Shown: piece by piece, positions 36,085-44,569 of the stretch
How the letters are laid out: the number at the start of each line of letters is the position of its first letter
Numbering within the stretch: position 1 is the stretch's first letter
Assembly (NCBI GenBank): GCA_900540475.1
Contig: UQGG01000004.1
Location: 62,001 to 126,000, forward strand
Length of the DNA stretch: 64,000 nt
Reading direction: 5' to 3'
DNA from: an uncultured Robinsoniella sp.
GTDB lineage: Bacteria; Bacillota; Clostridia; Lachnospirales; Lachnospiraceae
Position numbers and translations under genes: made by a program
Notes under the pieces: generated by a model
Databases searched by the model: none
The model's input: the letters and a program-made list of their open reading frames with translations, nothing else
Told to the model about the DNA's origin: nothing

Positions 36085-36966
36085 TTATAAACATTCCTCA
36101 GCAAATCCGGGCAGTTCATAGGTATTGCTGATCCCGTTTTCAATGGCATATATTCTTAATACGCCATACAATTCCGCCTCTGTGGCAGCCATATAAGGAT
36201 TCACATACAGCACATTTGCAATGCCGCAGGATATGGCACCCAGAATCATCCAGGGGATAAACGACAGTTTCAAAATAAATACTTCCCAGAGCTGTCCGCT
36301 CATCATCCCGGCACTGATTTCAAAAGCCCTTTTCCGTTCAATATCCGGGTTTTCTGCAAGAATATAAGGAACCATCATATACTGCAGGCTTTTAATAATA
36401 CCCGGTACAATAAGAAGGAGTGTCCAAAGGAAAATTTTTACTTCCCTTAAAAACATGGTCAGTACAACATTTACTATATATCTGCTCTTAAATGCATACA
36501 GCAGCTCGCCCACTCCGGTCCGCCGTTCCCTGCTGCACATAAAAAACCTTTTTGCGCCCACCCAGATCGGCATTCCGATCAGCAGATGCAGCACGATGCT
36601 AAATAACAGCACCATCAGTCCCATGTAAACGTAAATGGGGAATAAGCCTCTCGTCAGCAGTCCGCTGATTCTGGTACCGGCATCCTTTAGCAGTCCCCCC
36701 GCACCATCGGTGATCCGCCCGGTAAGCCCCGACTGACCGTCATCATTTCCATCTTCATCAGCTATATCACGACTGGTATCGTCGGTATCATCACCCGCGA
36801 ACCATTCCATACTGCTGTTGTTTCCGGAAGACCTGCCTCCGGAACCATTGCCGCCAAACTCTCCGCTTAACAGCCCTGATATCAGGCAGACAAGGATGGC
36901 AGACCAAATGCAGCCCCTCAGCACATTCTTCGCTCTGTCTTTTAATTCATATCTGGTCCAAATCAT
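36085..36966 (-). CDS. DUF975-family membrane protein
   Basis: 293 residues. It begins MIWTRYELKDRAKNVLRG and has five to six hydrophobic segments, the pattern I associate with DUF975. Between the first segment (about 18-32) and the second there is a long polar loop of about 75 residues rich in Gly, Ser, Asp and Asn, longer than I expect for the family. Function unknown. It starts 25 bp after the DJ-1 family gene and probably shares its transcript. Confidence 0.8.
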   Translation of the reverse strand: MIWTRYELKDRAKNVLRGCIWSAILVCLISGLLSGEFGGNGSGGRSSGNNSSMEWFAGDDTDDTSRDIADEDGNDDGQSGLTGRITDGAGGLLKDAGTRISGLLTRGLFPIYVYMGLMVLLFSIVLHLLIGMPIWVGAKRFFMCSRERRTGVGELLYAFKSRYIVNVVLTMFLREVKIFLWTLLLIVPGIIKSLQYMMVPYILAENPDIERKRAFEISAGMMSGQLWEVFILKLSFIPWMILGAISCGIANVLYVNPYMAATEAELYGVLRIYAIENGISNTYELPGFAEECL

Positions 36967-36991
36967 ATACTTTCCTCACGATCTATCTGTT

Positions 36992-37540
36992 CTATTTATA
37001 TATAATTGACTCTGCTATCCTCTGTGCTTCTTCTTCCCCCAGAAATTCGGAAATAATAGCCAGGGAGAATTCAATTGCCGTTCCCAGTCCCCGGCTGGTG
37101 ATGATATTCCCATCCACTGCCACCGGATCATTTAAAACCTGTGCCCCAAGCAGCTTATCTTCAAATCCGGGATAGCAGACGGCTCTTTTGCCTTCCAGAA
37201 TCCCATTTGTACCAAGCACACTGGGAGCAGCACAAATGGCAGCGATCTTTCCGTTCTTAGCATGGGCTTCTTTCAGTAAATCAACCAGTCCTTTGTGGTT
37301 ACCCAGATGTAATGTTCCCGGCATTCCACCTGGGAGGACATACATCCTCGCATCGGAAAAATCAGTCTCTTCAAAAACAGCGTCAGCCGTAACACAGATA
37401 CCATGGGAACCGGTCACAGCCAGCACACCGGTCATGGAAATCATGGTAATATCCAGCTTCCCGCGACGCAGCAGATCCACTACGGTCAAACCTTCTATTT
37501 CTTCAAATCCTTCTGCTAAAAAAATATATATTTTACTCAT
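36992..37540 (-). CDS. DJ-1/PfpI-family protein (YajL/ThiJ type)
   Basis: 182 residues, the full length of the DJ-1 fold. The reactive Cys is at 103 in AAICAAPSVLG, and the conserved Glu that tunes it is in FLAEGFEEIE near residue 14. The His-containing VTGSHGI block follows the YajL pattern. Relatives act on reactive aldehydes or protein glycation adducts, or as redox chaperones; the activity here is not certain. GGAGG lies before the ATG. Confidence 0.92.
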   Translation of the reverse strand: MSKIYIFLAEGFEEIEGLTVVDLLRRGKLDITMISMTGVLAVTGSHGICVTADAVFEETDFSDARMYVLPGGMPGTLHLGNHKGLVDLLKEAHAKNGKIAAICAAPSVLGTNGILEGKRAVCYPGFEDKLLGAQVLNDPVAVDGNIITSRGLGTAIEFSLAIISEFLGEEEAQRIAESIIYK

Positions 37541-37614
37541 TTAAAAACCTCCTTTGACTATTTTCTTTATTCTACCAAAAATAATTTCAATATACCAGTA
37601 GTTTAGAAAAACAA

Positions 37615-37643
37615 TTTACTTTCTATTGTAAATATATTATGAT
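37615..37643 (+). promoter_or_regulatory. Promoter of the CYTH-domain gene
   Basis: Plus strand -35 TTTACT (37615-37620), 17-base spacer, -10 TATGAT (37638-37643). Confidence 0.7.
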
Positions 37644-37691
37644 AGCCTTAGAGTATATTTGAAAATTCATTCCAGCAAAGGAGGTAGCCCT

Positions 37692-38141
37692 ATGGAAATT
37701 GAACGAAAATATCTGATAAAAGATTTACCTGCAAATCTTAATTCCTATCCCTATCATATTATTGAACAGGGATATTTATGTACGGAGCCTGTGGTACGCA
37801 TCCGCAGACAGAATGATGAATATATTCTCACCTACAAAGGAAAAGGCATGATGGTTCGGGAGGAGTACAATCTTCCCCTTACAAAGGATGCCTACGAGCA
37901 CTTAAAACCGAAAGCTGACGGGAATATCATTTCTAAAAAGAGATATGTGATCCCCCTCAAGCAGGGTTTAAACATCGAACTGGATCTCTTTGATCCTCCG
38001 TTCGCCCCCTTAATACTGGCTGAGGTAGAATTTCCCGATGAAAAAACAGCGGATCATTTTATCCCGCCTGATTGGTTTCAGGAAGATGTAACATTTGATG
38101 GCCGTTATCACAACAGCTATCTGAGTCAGATACAATTCTGA
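37692..38141 (+). CDS. CYTH-domain protein (triphosphatase-like tunnel enzyme)
   Basis: 149 residues. The N-terminal EIERKYLI is the ExExK metal-binding signature of the CYTH fold, and alternating basic and acidic residues line the later strands (VRIRRQ, LTYKGKG, VREEYNL, KKRYVI, IELDLF, LAEVEFPDE). Relatives hydrolyse inorganic triphosphate or nucleoside triphosphates. GGAGG before the ATG at 37692 sets the start; eleven upstream codons in frame are rejected. It is a single-gene unit on the plus strand with its own promoter and terminator. Confidence 0.9.
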   Translation: MEIERKYLIKDLPANLNSYPYHIIEQGYLCTEPVVRIRRQNDEYILTYKGKGMMVREEYNLPLTKDAYEHLKPKADGNIISKKRYVIPLKQGLNIELDLFDPPFAPLILAEVEFPDEKTADHFIPPDWFQEDVTFDGRYHNSYLSQIQF

Positions 38142-38181
38142 ATATCCGGGAGGGTCTCACACAGGCTTCTCCCGGATATTC
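38140..38181 (+). terminator. Terminator of the CYTH-domain gene
   Basis: Perfect 13-bp stem (38140-38152 with 38169-38181; arm GAATATCCGGGAG), 16-base loop, then TTATTCT. It begins within the stop codon. Confidence 0.85.
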
Positions 38182-38515
38182 TTATTCTACAGATGCTGTT
38201 CTCTCCATGCGATCTGCTGATTCTGTTAATGTCGTACCTCTTTCACTTTCTTCTTAACTCCCTCACACTCCGTCAGTTTCATTTAACACCAATTACATAT
38301 TGCAGTGTTATGCAATACTCACACCATGAGGCGGTGTGAACATTTTTTATGTTTGCACCTCAACTTATATTCCAAAAATTTTATAGACATAATTCTTCCT
38401 TTCCGACAATTTTCAACAGGAAATTCGGTATGTGGCATCTCAGTTTCATTTCGTGTCCTAAAAGGAAATATTTACCATTACTTGCTATAATATTTAAAAT
38501 ATTTGGAGGTATCTT
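38182..38515. other. Intergenic region before the first XRE gene
   Basis: No gene. It holds a 6-bp inverted repeat ATTGCA/TGCAAT (38299-38316). A 7-bp hairpin TCACACC/GGTGTGA (38319-38339) is followed by T6, resembling a plus-strand terminator with no visible transcript to end. An extended -10 TGCTATAAT (38483-38491) for the first XRE gene lies 25 bases before its ATG. The hairpin could mark a small RNA or leader attenuation. Confidence 0.45.
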
Positions 38516-38863
38516 ATGTTGAGATCAACTTTAGGACAGCGTCTTCGCCGTTTGCGTGAAGACCGCGGATATACACAGGAGCATGTCAGTACGATATTAA
38601 ATGTAGAACGTCAGACATATACGAATTATGAAAACGGTTACCGGACTCCGCCGCTGGATTCACTGGTACAGTTGGCCGATTTATTTGGCATCAGCATGGA
38701 TTATCTGATCCGGGGACAGCAGTACGACCTGATTTCTACTATTCTGACCAAAGAAGAACAGGAGTTATTATACAGCTACAATCATTTAAGTCCCTCACTC
38801 CAAAAAGAGGTACAGGAATTCATACAGTTTAAAATCAGCCTTCAAAAACCCAGACCTCACTAA
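38516..38863 (+). CDS. Small XRE-family regulator
   Basis: 115 residues. The helix-turn-helix is LGQRLRRLREDRGYTQEHVSTILNVERQTYTNYENG (residues about 5-41), followed by a short helical tail. Such single-domain regulators often control neighbouring or distant stress, toxin-antitoxin or mobile genes, but no partner is obvious here. GGAGG precedes the ATG. A second small XRE gene follows 133 bp later, with a perfect palindrome in the gap. Confidence 0.9.
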   Translation: MLRSTLGQRLRRLREDRGYTQEHVSTILNVERQTYTNYENGYRTPPLDSLVQLADLFGISMDYLIRGQQYDLISTILTKEEQELLYSYNHLSPSLQKEVQEFIQFKISLQKPRPH

Positions 38864-38909
38864 TCTTTGCAATTTTTTACATTGTATTCTGAAATCTTTA
38901 TTCCCTGTT

Positions 38910-38923
38910 TGCAAAATTTTGCA
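38910..38923. promoter_or_regulatory. 14-bp perfect palindrome between two XRE genes
   Basis: TGCAAAATTTTGCA is fully symmetrical and followed by TTGCAT. It lies 73 bp upstream of the second XRE start codon, a normal place for an operator of a dimeric XRE protein. A related motif TGCAATTTTTTACA occurs 40 bp earlier. Confidence 0.5.
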
Positions 38924-38996
38924 TTGCATAAGTTGGTCTATGCCTTGTTTCGTTTTTTCCTTACAAAGAATAAACTATATGCAAGGAGGAATTCAT

Positions 38997-39239
38997 ATGG
39001 ATAAAATGAATAAAAAACGCCAAAGTCAATATAAGCAGCTTGGTCTAACCGTTGCTTATTACCGCAAAATGCGCGGTCTCACACAATTACAGCTGGCTGA
39101 ACACACCAACTTAAGCCGGACTCATATCAGTAATCTGGAAGCTCCGAACATGCCTACATCCATATCCCTGGATAAACTGTTCGATATATCGGACGTATTG
39201 GGGATCCCGGTAAAGGCTTTATTCGAATTCAGAGAGTAG
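38997..39239 (+). CDS. Small XRE-family regulator
   Basis: 80 residues with little besides the helix-turn-helix (LTVAYYRKMRGLTQLQLAEHTNLSRTHISNLE, residues about 14-45). AAGGAGG before the ATG at 38997 sets the start; upstream in-frame codons have no ribosome site. Its role is unknown. It may act with the preceding XRE protein. A strong bidirectional terminator follows. Confidence 0.88.
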   Translation: MDKMNKKRQSQYKQLGLTVAYYRKMRGLTQLQLAEHTNLSRTHISNLEAPNMPTSISLDKLFDISDVLGIPVKALFEFRE

Positions 39240-39258
39240 CAGGATACATATTGCAAAA

Positions 39259-39287
39259 GGGCGCTTTACCAATTGGTAAAGCAGCCC
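39259..39287. terminator. Bidirectional terminator between convergent genes
   Basis: The 20-bp perfect palindrome GCTTTACCAATTGGTAAAGC, extended by GGGC/GCCC across a single mismatch, has T5 after it on the plus strand and T4 on the minus strand. It ends both the XRE gene and the homocysteine methyltransferase transcript. Confidence 0.88.
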
Positions 39288-39305
39288 TTTTTCTGTGTGG
39301 AGTCA

Positions 39306-40190
39306 TTATTTTTGCATGTTATGGATATTGCCTGCAAGCATCGCAATGTATTCAGGAGTGGTACCGCAGCACCCTCCCACAATTCCGGCACCGGCTTTTA
39401 CCAGTACCATCATATGTTTAGCAAAATCTTGTGCATTCATATTATAAATAGCTTCCCCTGTTTCCGTAATAACCGGCATTCCTGCATTGGGCTTCGCCAT
39501 TATGGGAACAGAAGCAACTCTTTTCATAGAAGCAACTACCGATTCTAACTGGTCAGGACCCACGGAACAATTCAGCCCTACTGCGGAAGCACCCATTTCC
39601 TGAAGGGACTCCACTGCATCCCATGCTGTCCCTCCTGCAAACACACTTCCGTCCGCTTCCAGAGTCATGGAACACAACACCGGCAAATCACAGACTTCTG
39701 CTGCCGCATCCAGTACCGCCAGGGTCTCATCAATGCTGATCATGGTCTCCGCCACCAGCAGATCCACGCCCGCCTCTACCAGATAAATGATCTGTTCCTT
39801 ATACATTTCCAATACAGACTCATAAGTCACCTCATCAGAAGCACCGATAATCTTACCGGAAGTAGTCAGGTCACCTGCAACATATGCCCTTCCCTGTACT
39901 GCTTCCTTGGAAAGCTTTACAAGCTCGTGATTCATCTGCCTGATATTCTCTTCCAATCCATAATATTTTAAGTTCAGACGGTTTGCTGCAAAAGTCGGCG
40001 CATATACAATATTACTTCCCGCATCGGCATATGCCCGCTGTAATTCAGTTAAAATTCCTGGATTTTCAAGGATCCATTGCTCTGTACAAACACCGCGTTT
40101 CAGGCCTGCTTTTATCAGATTTGATCCCGTTGCACCGTCCAAAATAATCGTTTCCCGTCCCGCCCAGTCTGCAAATTCCTGTTTTGTCAT
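39306..40190 (-). CDS. Homocysteine S-methyltransferase family protein
   Basis: 294-residue stand-alone homocysteine-binding barrel. The zinc Cys residues are in GLNCSVGP (about 208) and GGCCGTTPEY (about 273-274); the N-terminus is LDGATGSNLI. It resembles the first module of MetH more than plant-type SAM-dependent enzymes, so it may work with a separate methyl donor protein, as in other Clostridia with split methionine synthases. The ATG overlaps the stop of asnB by 4 bp (ATGA), so the two genes are coupled. Confidence 0.88.
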   Translation of the reverse strand: MTKQEFADWAGRETIILDGATGSNLIKAGLKRGVCTEQWILENPGILTELQRAYADAGSNIVYAPTFAANRLNLKYYGLEENIRQMNHELVKLSKEAVQGRAYVAGDLTTSGKIIGASDEVTYESVLEMYKEQIIYLVEAGVDLLVAETMISIDETLAVLDAAAEVCDLPVLCSMTLEADGSVFAGGTAWDAVESLQEMGASAVGLNCSVGPDQLESVVASMKRVASVPIMAKPNAGMPVITETGEAIYNMNAQDFAKHMMVLVKAGAGIVGGCCGTTPEYIAMLAGNIHNMQK

Positions 40191-42040
40191 GCGAAGTTAT
40201 GCTCCTTTTCTACAAAGAATACCTGATACCAGATCAAGAATGTATAGATTACCCAGATCTTTCTGCTGTTATCCCGCAGCCCCGCCTTGTGATCGTCCAG
40301 AAGCTGCATGATCTGTTTTTGGTTGAAGAACTTTCCTGCACTTTTCCCTGTAAACATTTTCTTTGTTCTTCCATACCCGCTGTCCTGTTTTAACCATACA
40401 CGGATTGGAACCGGGAAGCCCAGTTTTTTCTTTTCACTTGTCTGTTTCGGTAAATATTTTTCGGCTACTTTACGGAAGGCATACTTTGTTGTATGTTCTT
40501 TTAATTTTTCTTCCGTATTTATTTTTCTGGCTACATCAAAGACTTCCTTATCCAGGAACGGTACACGCAGTTCCAGGGAATGTGCCATACTCATTTTGTC
40601 CGCTTTCAGAAGAATATCTCCCGGAAGCCAGTTGGTAAGGTCGATATACTGCATTTTGGTTGTATCATCATACTTCGCCATTTTTTTGTAATTTTTATCC
40701 AGAAATTCCTGAGGCGTCATAATCTTAGCAGGGTGTTTCAGAATCGTTTTTCTCTCTTTTGCAGTAAAAATATTGGCATTGCCAATGAAACGCTCCTGAA
40801 CCGATTTACTTGCACGGATCAGATAGCTTCTTCCCTTCATATGTTCCGGCAGTTTCATTGCCACACAGGCAAATGCACGGCGGATGGGCTTTGGAATCCA
40901 TTGCACATGTTTTAACGCCAGCGGTTCTCTGTAAATGGTATATCCTCCAAAGAATTCATCTGCCCCTTCCCCGGAAGTAACTACTTTTACGTGTTTCGCC
41001 GCCTCCTGAGCCACAAAGTAGAGAGCAATTGCCGCAGCATCTCCCAGGGGTTCATCCATATGATACATGATCTTTGGAATGGCATCCCAATACTCCTGTT
41101 CGGATATAATTTTACTGTGATTTTCCAGATTCAGATGCTTCGAAAGTTTTTTGGCAAACTGGGTTTCATTATATGGACTGTTTTCATCAAAAAATCCAAC
41201 GGTAAAGGTCTTGTTTCCGGAATACTTCGCTGCAATAAAGCTGGAGTCTACGCCGCTGGATAAGAACGCGCCAACTTCCACGTCTGCCAGCATATGTTTT
41301 TCAACCGACTCGCTCATTACAGTATCTATTTTCTGAATTAATTCTTCCTCTGTCTCATCGGTCTTCTGAGGCGCCAGAGTCGGGTCAAAATACTGGGTAA
41401 TCTCAATTTTTCCATCCTGAAGGGTCAGATAATGTCCCGGTAATAATTTATAAATTCCTTTAAAAAATGTCTCCGGCAATGCGGAATATTGAAAAGAAAG
41501 GTATTGTTCCAGGGCTTCTTCATTTACTTCTCTTTGAAATCCCGGAAATTCCAATATACTTTTTATCTCGGATCCGAAAACCAGGCTGCCGTTTATCATT
41601 GCATAGTAAACCGGCTTGATTCCAAAGAAATCCCTCGCCATAAATAACTTTTTATTGGGTGCGTCCCAGATGGCAAAGCCAAACATGCCGCGCAGTTCAT
41701 TGACTAATTTTTCGCCGTATTCTTCATACCCATGAAGCAGTACTTCTGAATCTGAACGGTTGGCAAAAACATGTCCTTTTTGTTTAAAGCGTTCCCTGAG
41801 TTCCAGGCAGTTATAGATCTCCCCGTTAAATACCAGGGTTATGTCGCCGGTTTCATTAAACATAGGCTGTGAGCCGCTCTCCAGGTCGATGATGCTCAGT
41901 CTTCGAAAACCCAATGCTGCTTCATCGGTGCAAAACTTTCCTTCTGAATCTGGTCCTCTATGCTTAATAACATCCATCATATTTCCCAAAATAGTTTCTT
42001 TATCTGTTATATCGCTTACAAATCCGCAAAATCCACACAT
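40187..42040 (-). CDS. asnB: Asparagine synthetase (glutamine-hydrolysing)
   Basis: 617 residues. Makes asparagine from aspartate, ATP and glutamine. The start MCGFCGF leaves Cys 2 as the nucleophile of the class II glutaminase domain (about 1-200), followed by the synthetase domain with the PPi loop FLSSGVDSSF (near 258). The promoter region carries two related inverted repeats. The overlap with the homocysteine methyltransferase gene is 4 bp. The window also encodes an asparaginase, so synthesis and breakdown must be regulated apart. Confidence 0.96.
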   Translation of the reverse strand: MCGFCGFVSDITDKETILGNMMDVIKHRGPDSEGKFCTDEAALGFRRLSIIDLESGSQPMFNETGDITLVFNGEIYNCLELRERFKQKGHVFANRSDSEVLLHGYEEYGEKLVNELRGMFGFAIWDAPNKKLFMARDFFGIKPVYYAMINGSLVFGSEIKSILEFPGFQREVNEEALEQYLSFQYSALPETFFKGIYKLLPGHYLTLQDGKIEITQYFDPTLAPQKTDETEEELIQKIDTVMSESVEKHMLADVEVGAFLSSGVDSSFIAAKYSGNKTFTVGFFDENSPYNETQFAKKLSKHLNLENHSKIISEQEYWDAIPKIMYHMDEPLGDAAAIALYFVAQEAAKHVKVVTSGEGADEFFGGYTIYREPLALKHVQWIPKPIRRAFACVAMKLPEHMKGRSYLIRASKSVQERFIGNANIFTAKERKTILKHPAKIMTPQEFLDKNYKKMAKYDDTTKMQYIDLTNWLPGDILLKADKMSMAHSLELRVPFLDKEVFDVARKINTEEKLKEHTTKYAFRKVAEKYLPKQTSEKKKLGFPVPIRVWLKQDSGYGRTKKMFTGKSAGKFFNQKQIMQLLDDHKAGLRDNSRKIWVIYTFLIWYQVFFVEKEHNFA

Positions 42041-42076
42041 GGCTATCCATCCTCTTCTGAAATTATGTATTTATCC

Positions 42077-42166
42077 ATAGTGTACCCAAACTATACTATC
42101 ATCACTCATTCATTTTTTGGAATGATTATTCACAATTATAGCAACACTGTTTATAGTATACACTAT
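42077..42166. promoter_or_regulatory. Pair of related inverted repeats at the asnB promoter
   Basis: Element 1 (42077-42099) pairs ATAGTGTA with TATACTAT around seven bases. Element 2 (42153-42166) is ATAGTATACACTAT. Both use the half-site ATAGTRTA. They flank the extended -10 box, at about +35 to +57 and around -35, a layout typical of a repressor with two sites. Confidence 0.45.
42135..42143 (-). promoter_or_regulatory. Extended -10 promoter of asnB
   Basis: TGCTATAAT on the minus strand, with no good -35 box. The leader is about 90 bases. The rest of the gap up to 42413 shows no gene, T-box or riboswitch that I recognise. Confidence 0.65.
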
Positions 42167-42362
42167 CCAATAAGTTCATTTCTACTGTTATTTTATAAAA
42201 AATTACTTAAGATTAACCCCATTTATTGTGATGTTTTCTCTTCTCCAACCATCTCCTTCCGTCAGTATTACTGTTCCGGCTTTCTATCAAGTCCGACTCA
42301 CTGCTTCATTCATTTCCACTGTTTGTCACGCTAATGAAACAAACATCTTAAACGTTAAAAGC

Positions 42363-42392
42363 CAATACACATAGTGAAATGAACGTGTATTG
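42363..42392 (-). terminator. Likely terminator of the surface-protein gene
   Basis: 8-bp stem CAATACAC/GTGTATTG, 14-base loop, followed on the minus strand by GCTTTTAAC, so the U-run is weak. It lies about 20 bases below the stop codon. Confidence 0.5.
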
Positions 42393-42413
42393 ACTTCTTA
42401 CAGAGTCTCTCTA

Positions 42414-44255
42414 TTATGCTTTTCTTTTTTTTCTATATGTATACAGTACCGTTAACAGAGATGCGCCGCCGATGATTAACCAAAGTGTCGTGTTACTTTC
42501 ATCACCGGTTTTTGGCGGAGTTGTTGTTTTGGTACCGGATTCGGATGATGCAGTGTTTGATCTATTTGTAGACTGCGTGGACTGTGTTGACTGTGTTCTC
42601 TTAGTTTCTGACTCGCTCTCATCCTCACCATCATCTGCACTGTCTTCCACGTCATCTTCATCATCGTCATTTTCAATCTCATCTTCATCCGTTACGGTAT
42701 ACGTGCTTTGTTTCACATCTGTTGTCAGATCGGCAGCACCATTTTTCATCTCATTGACTTGAAGTTTTATTTCGTAAACATCTCCCATTTTTGCTAATGT
42801 ATTCAGATCAAAGTATAAATAAAGCATATCCCCATCCAGCTTAACTCCCTGCGCCGAAGAAATGGTCATCTCTATCGTTCCCTCTGCGGCACCATTATTC
42901 GCATCATTGATCTGGCATGTCATATCATTGTCTTCAAAAGCCTCTAACTCCTCTGCATCGGCACTTTCAAGAGTCATTATGTTTTTATCATAGGTAAATG
43001 TTAATTTCCCATTCGTTATTTCTGTCTTTGACGAAATCGCACAGGTTGCTGTAAGCATATCTTCACCTGCAGACAAGTCGTCAATCGTAAACGTTAGGGT
43101 TATCTCTTTATTTTTATTATTGTCTGTATTTGTATCATCGTTATTTGTGCTGGCTGCCCTGATAGCCGGCTGACTGCCTCCTTCTACCAACGTTATGGGA
43201 TTTTCTGTACCGGAAATTTTCTCCAGACCACTATCTTTTCTGGTTTCCTTATTCAGTACCACGGGTTTTTCGGACTCGCTTTCCGATCCTTCACTCTGGT
43301 TGGCTTTGATCTCATCGATGTGCCGATCGTAATCATTTCTGGTTTCTTCTATATTCAGAACTTTCATTATGTCTTCCAGTTCCGTTTCTTTTACTTCCTT
43401 CTCTAATACCTTTACGATTACGTTAGAATATTCCGCCAGACACAATTCGTCCTCCGGGGAGCAGCCATTAAAGATAACCACAACCTCTTTAAATATATTT
43501 GCTGATTTTTCTATGTATTTTTTATGTTTTTTTGTTAGCTTTACAGTTTGTACCGGATTACTTGTCTCCAACATTTCTGTTTCCGGAATTTTTACTGGCA
43601 ATTCATTGGTTTCTAACATTTGGGTATTGGTTGTTTCTTCGGATGTCTCATCTGTCTCAGCCATTTTCGTGTTGGCTGTTCCTTCATATGTATCATCTGA
43701 CTCAGATATTTGAGCCTCGGTTGTTTCTTCGTATGTCTTACCTGCCTCTGACATTTGAGCCTCGGTTGTTTCTTCGTATATCTCACCTGAAACAGACATC
43801 TGATTCTCGGTTATTTCGTCGTATGTTTCACCTTGCTTAAGCTTTTGGGTTTCGGTTGTTTTTTCATATGCTTCATCTGACACAGGCAAATTCGTTTCTG
43901 TTGATTCCACACCCGTTTCTGTTTCAGCTACATGTCCGGATTTGTCTGTTTGGGGAACTTCTTCTGTTGGTGCTTTCTGGGGCTGAAACACTACAAAAGC
44001 CGTTTTCTGCATGTCCTTTTTACCCTCTTTTTTCAATTCTTTCCACTCTTCTTCACTGACACTTGTCAACATCCCCTCTTCATCCTGGCCCCTTACATAG
44101 AGAGAATGTTCTAGAGGATTTTCTTTCTCTGTTTCAGCAGCCGTAATTTGTTGATCTGCCACAATTTGTTGATCTGCCGCAAAAACTGTCACTGAAAAAA
44201 ATACAACAAAAATGAGTATCGCTATCCCTTGTACCAGCCATTTTTTACTTTTCAT
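42414..44255 (-). CDS. Repeat-rich surface protein with cohesin-like domain and sortase signal
   Basis: 613 residues. A signal peptide (1-26, ending VFAA) is followed by a polar region, seven 15-residue repeats (about 130-234, see repeat entry) and a charged linker. A beta-sandwich stretch (about 380-520: ITLTFTIDD, LTFTYDKNIMTLESAD, YLYFDLNT) resembles cohesin-type domains. An acidic Asp/Glu tract, a Ser/Thr stalk and the C-terminal signal PPKTGDES with a hydrophobic helix and YRKKRKA complete it. The last part is a variant LPxTG sorting signal, so the protein should be anchored to the wall by sortase. No sortase or dockerin gene is in the window. Only the overall plan is secure; the cohesin likeness is tentative. 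Confidence 0.85.
   Translation of the reverse strand: MKSKKWLVQGIAILIFVVFFSVTVFAADQQIVADQQITAAETEKENPLEHSLYVRGQDEEGMLTSVSEEEWKELKKEGKKDMQKTAFVVFQPQKAPTEEVPQTDKSGHVAETETGVESTETNLPVSDEAYEKTTETQKLKQGETYDEITENQMSVSGEIYEETTEAQMSEAGKTYEETTEAQISESDDTYEGTANTKMAETDETSEETTNTQMLETNELPVKIPETEMLETSNPVQTVKLTKKHKKYIEKSANIFKEVVVIFNGCSPEDELCLAEYSNVIVKVLEKEVKETELEDIMKVLNIEETRNDYDRHIDEIKANQSEGSESESEKPVVLNKETRKDSGLEKISGTENPITLVEGGSQPAIRAASTNNDDTNTDNNKNKEITLTFTIDDLSAGEDMLTATCAISSKTEITNGKLTFTYDKNIMTLESADAEELEAFEDNDMTCQINDANNGAAEGTIEMTISSAQGVKLDGDMLYLYFDLNTLAKMGDVYEIKLQVNEMKNGAADLTTDVKQSTYTVTDEDEIENDDDEDDVEDSADDGEDESESETKRTQSTQSTQSTNRSNTASSESGTKTTTPPKTGDESNTTLWLIIGGASLLTVLYTYRKKRKA
43554..43868 (-). repeat. Seven 45-bp (15-residue) tandem repeats inside the surface-protein gene
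   Basis: Repeats of exactly 45 bp encode units like YEETTEAQMSEAGKT. The first six are clear and the seventh (PVKIPETEMLETSNP) is degenerate. The stretch is rich in Thr and Glu and lacks aromatic residues apart from the leading Tyr, as for an extended stalk. Copy number could vary between strains. Confidence 0.88.
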
Positions 44256-44319
44256 ATTAATATATCCTTTCAGGTGAAATATTTTTGCCGCTTTTATGTT
44301 CAGGCTTAATTTTATTTTG

Positions 44320-44349
44320 ATTATAACATACAGATGCCTATGGCTGCAA
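44320..44349 (-). promoter_or_regulatory. Promoter of the surface-protein gene
   Basis: Minus strand -35 TTGCAG (44344-44349), 18-base spacer, perfect -10 TATAAT (44320-44325), about 65 bases before the ATG. The remainder of the gap between 44256 and 44569 holds the gdhA terminator and otherwise nothing I recognise. Confidence 0.7.
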
Positions 44350-44488
44350 TTATACTTTATGACAAAAAAAGATTTTCTTCATCTCATTACGGCTGATTCT
44401 GCACGAGAGGAGAATAGAAATGGCATAAAAGTGATGTCAGGATGAACGAGCCCTGTTGAATAATCAGTCTCTTAGCTGCATAAAAAAA

Positions 44489-44511
44489 AGCGAAGTGAAT
44501 AATTCACTTCG
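44489..44511 (-). terminator. Terminator of gdhA
   Basis: Perfect inverted repeat with 11-base arms (GCGAAGTGAAT / ATTCACTTCGC) around a single base, followed on the minus strand by eight T. Classic intrinsic terminator. Confidence 0.92.
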
Positions 44512-44569
44512 CCATAGGGTTTAACTTTAAATGCTTACATCAATTATACTTGCGGGATTTCTTATACGA

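Noticed and set aside
42041..42413. T-box or amino-acid riboswitch before asnB
   Set aside because: No T-box sequence, specifier stem or antiterminator could be found; only short inverted repeats are present.
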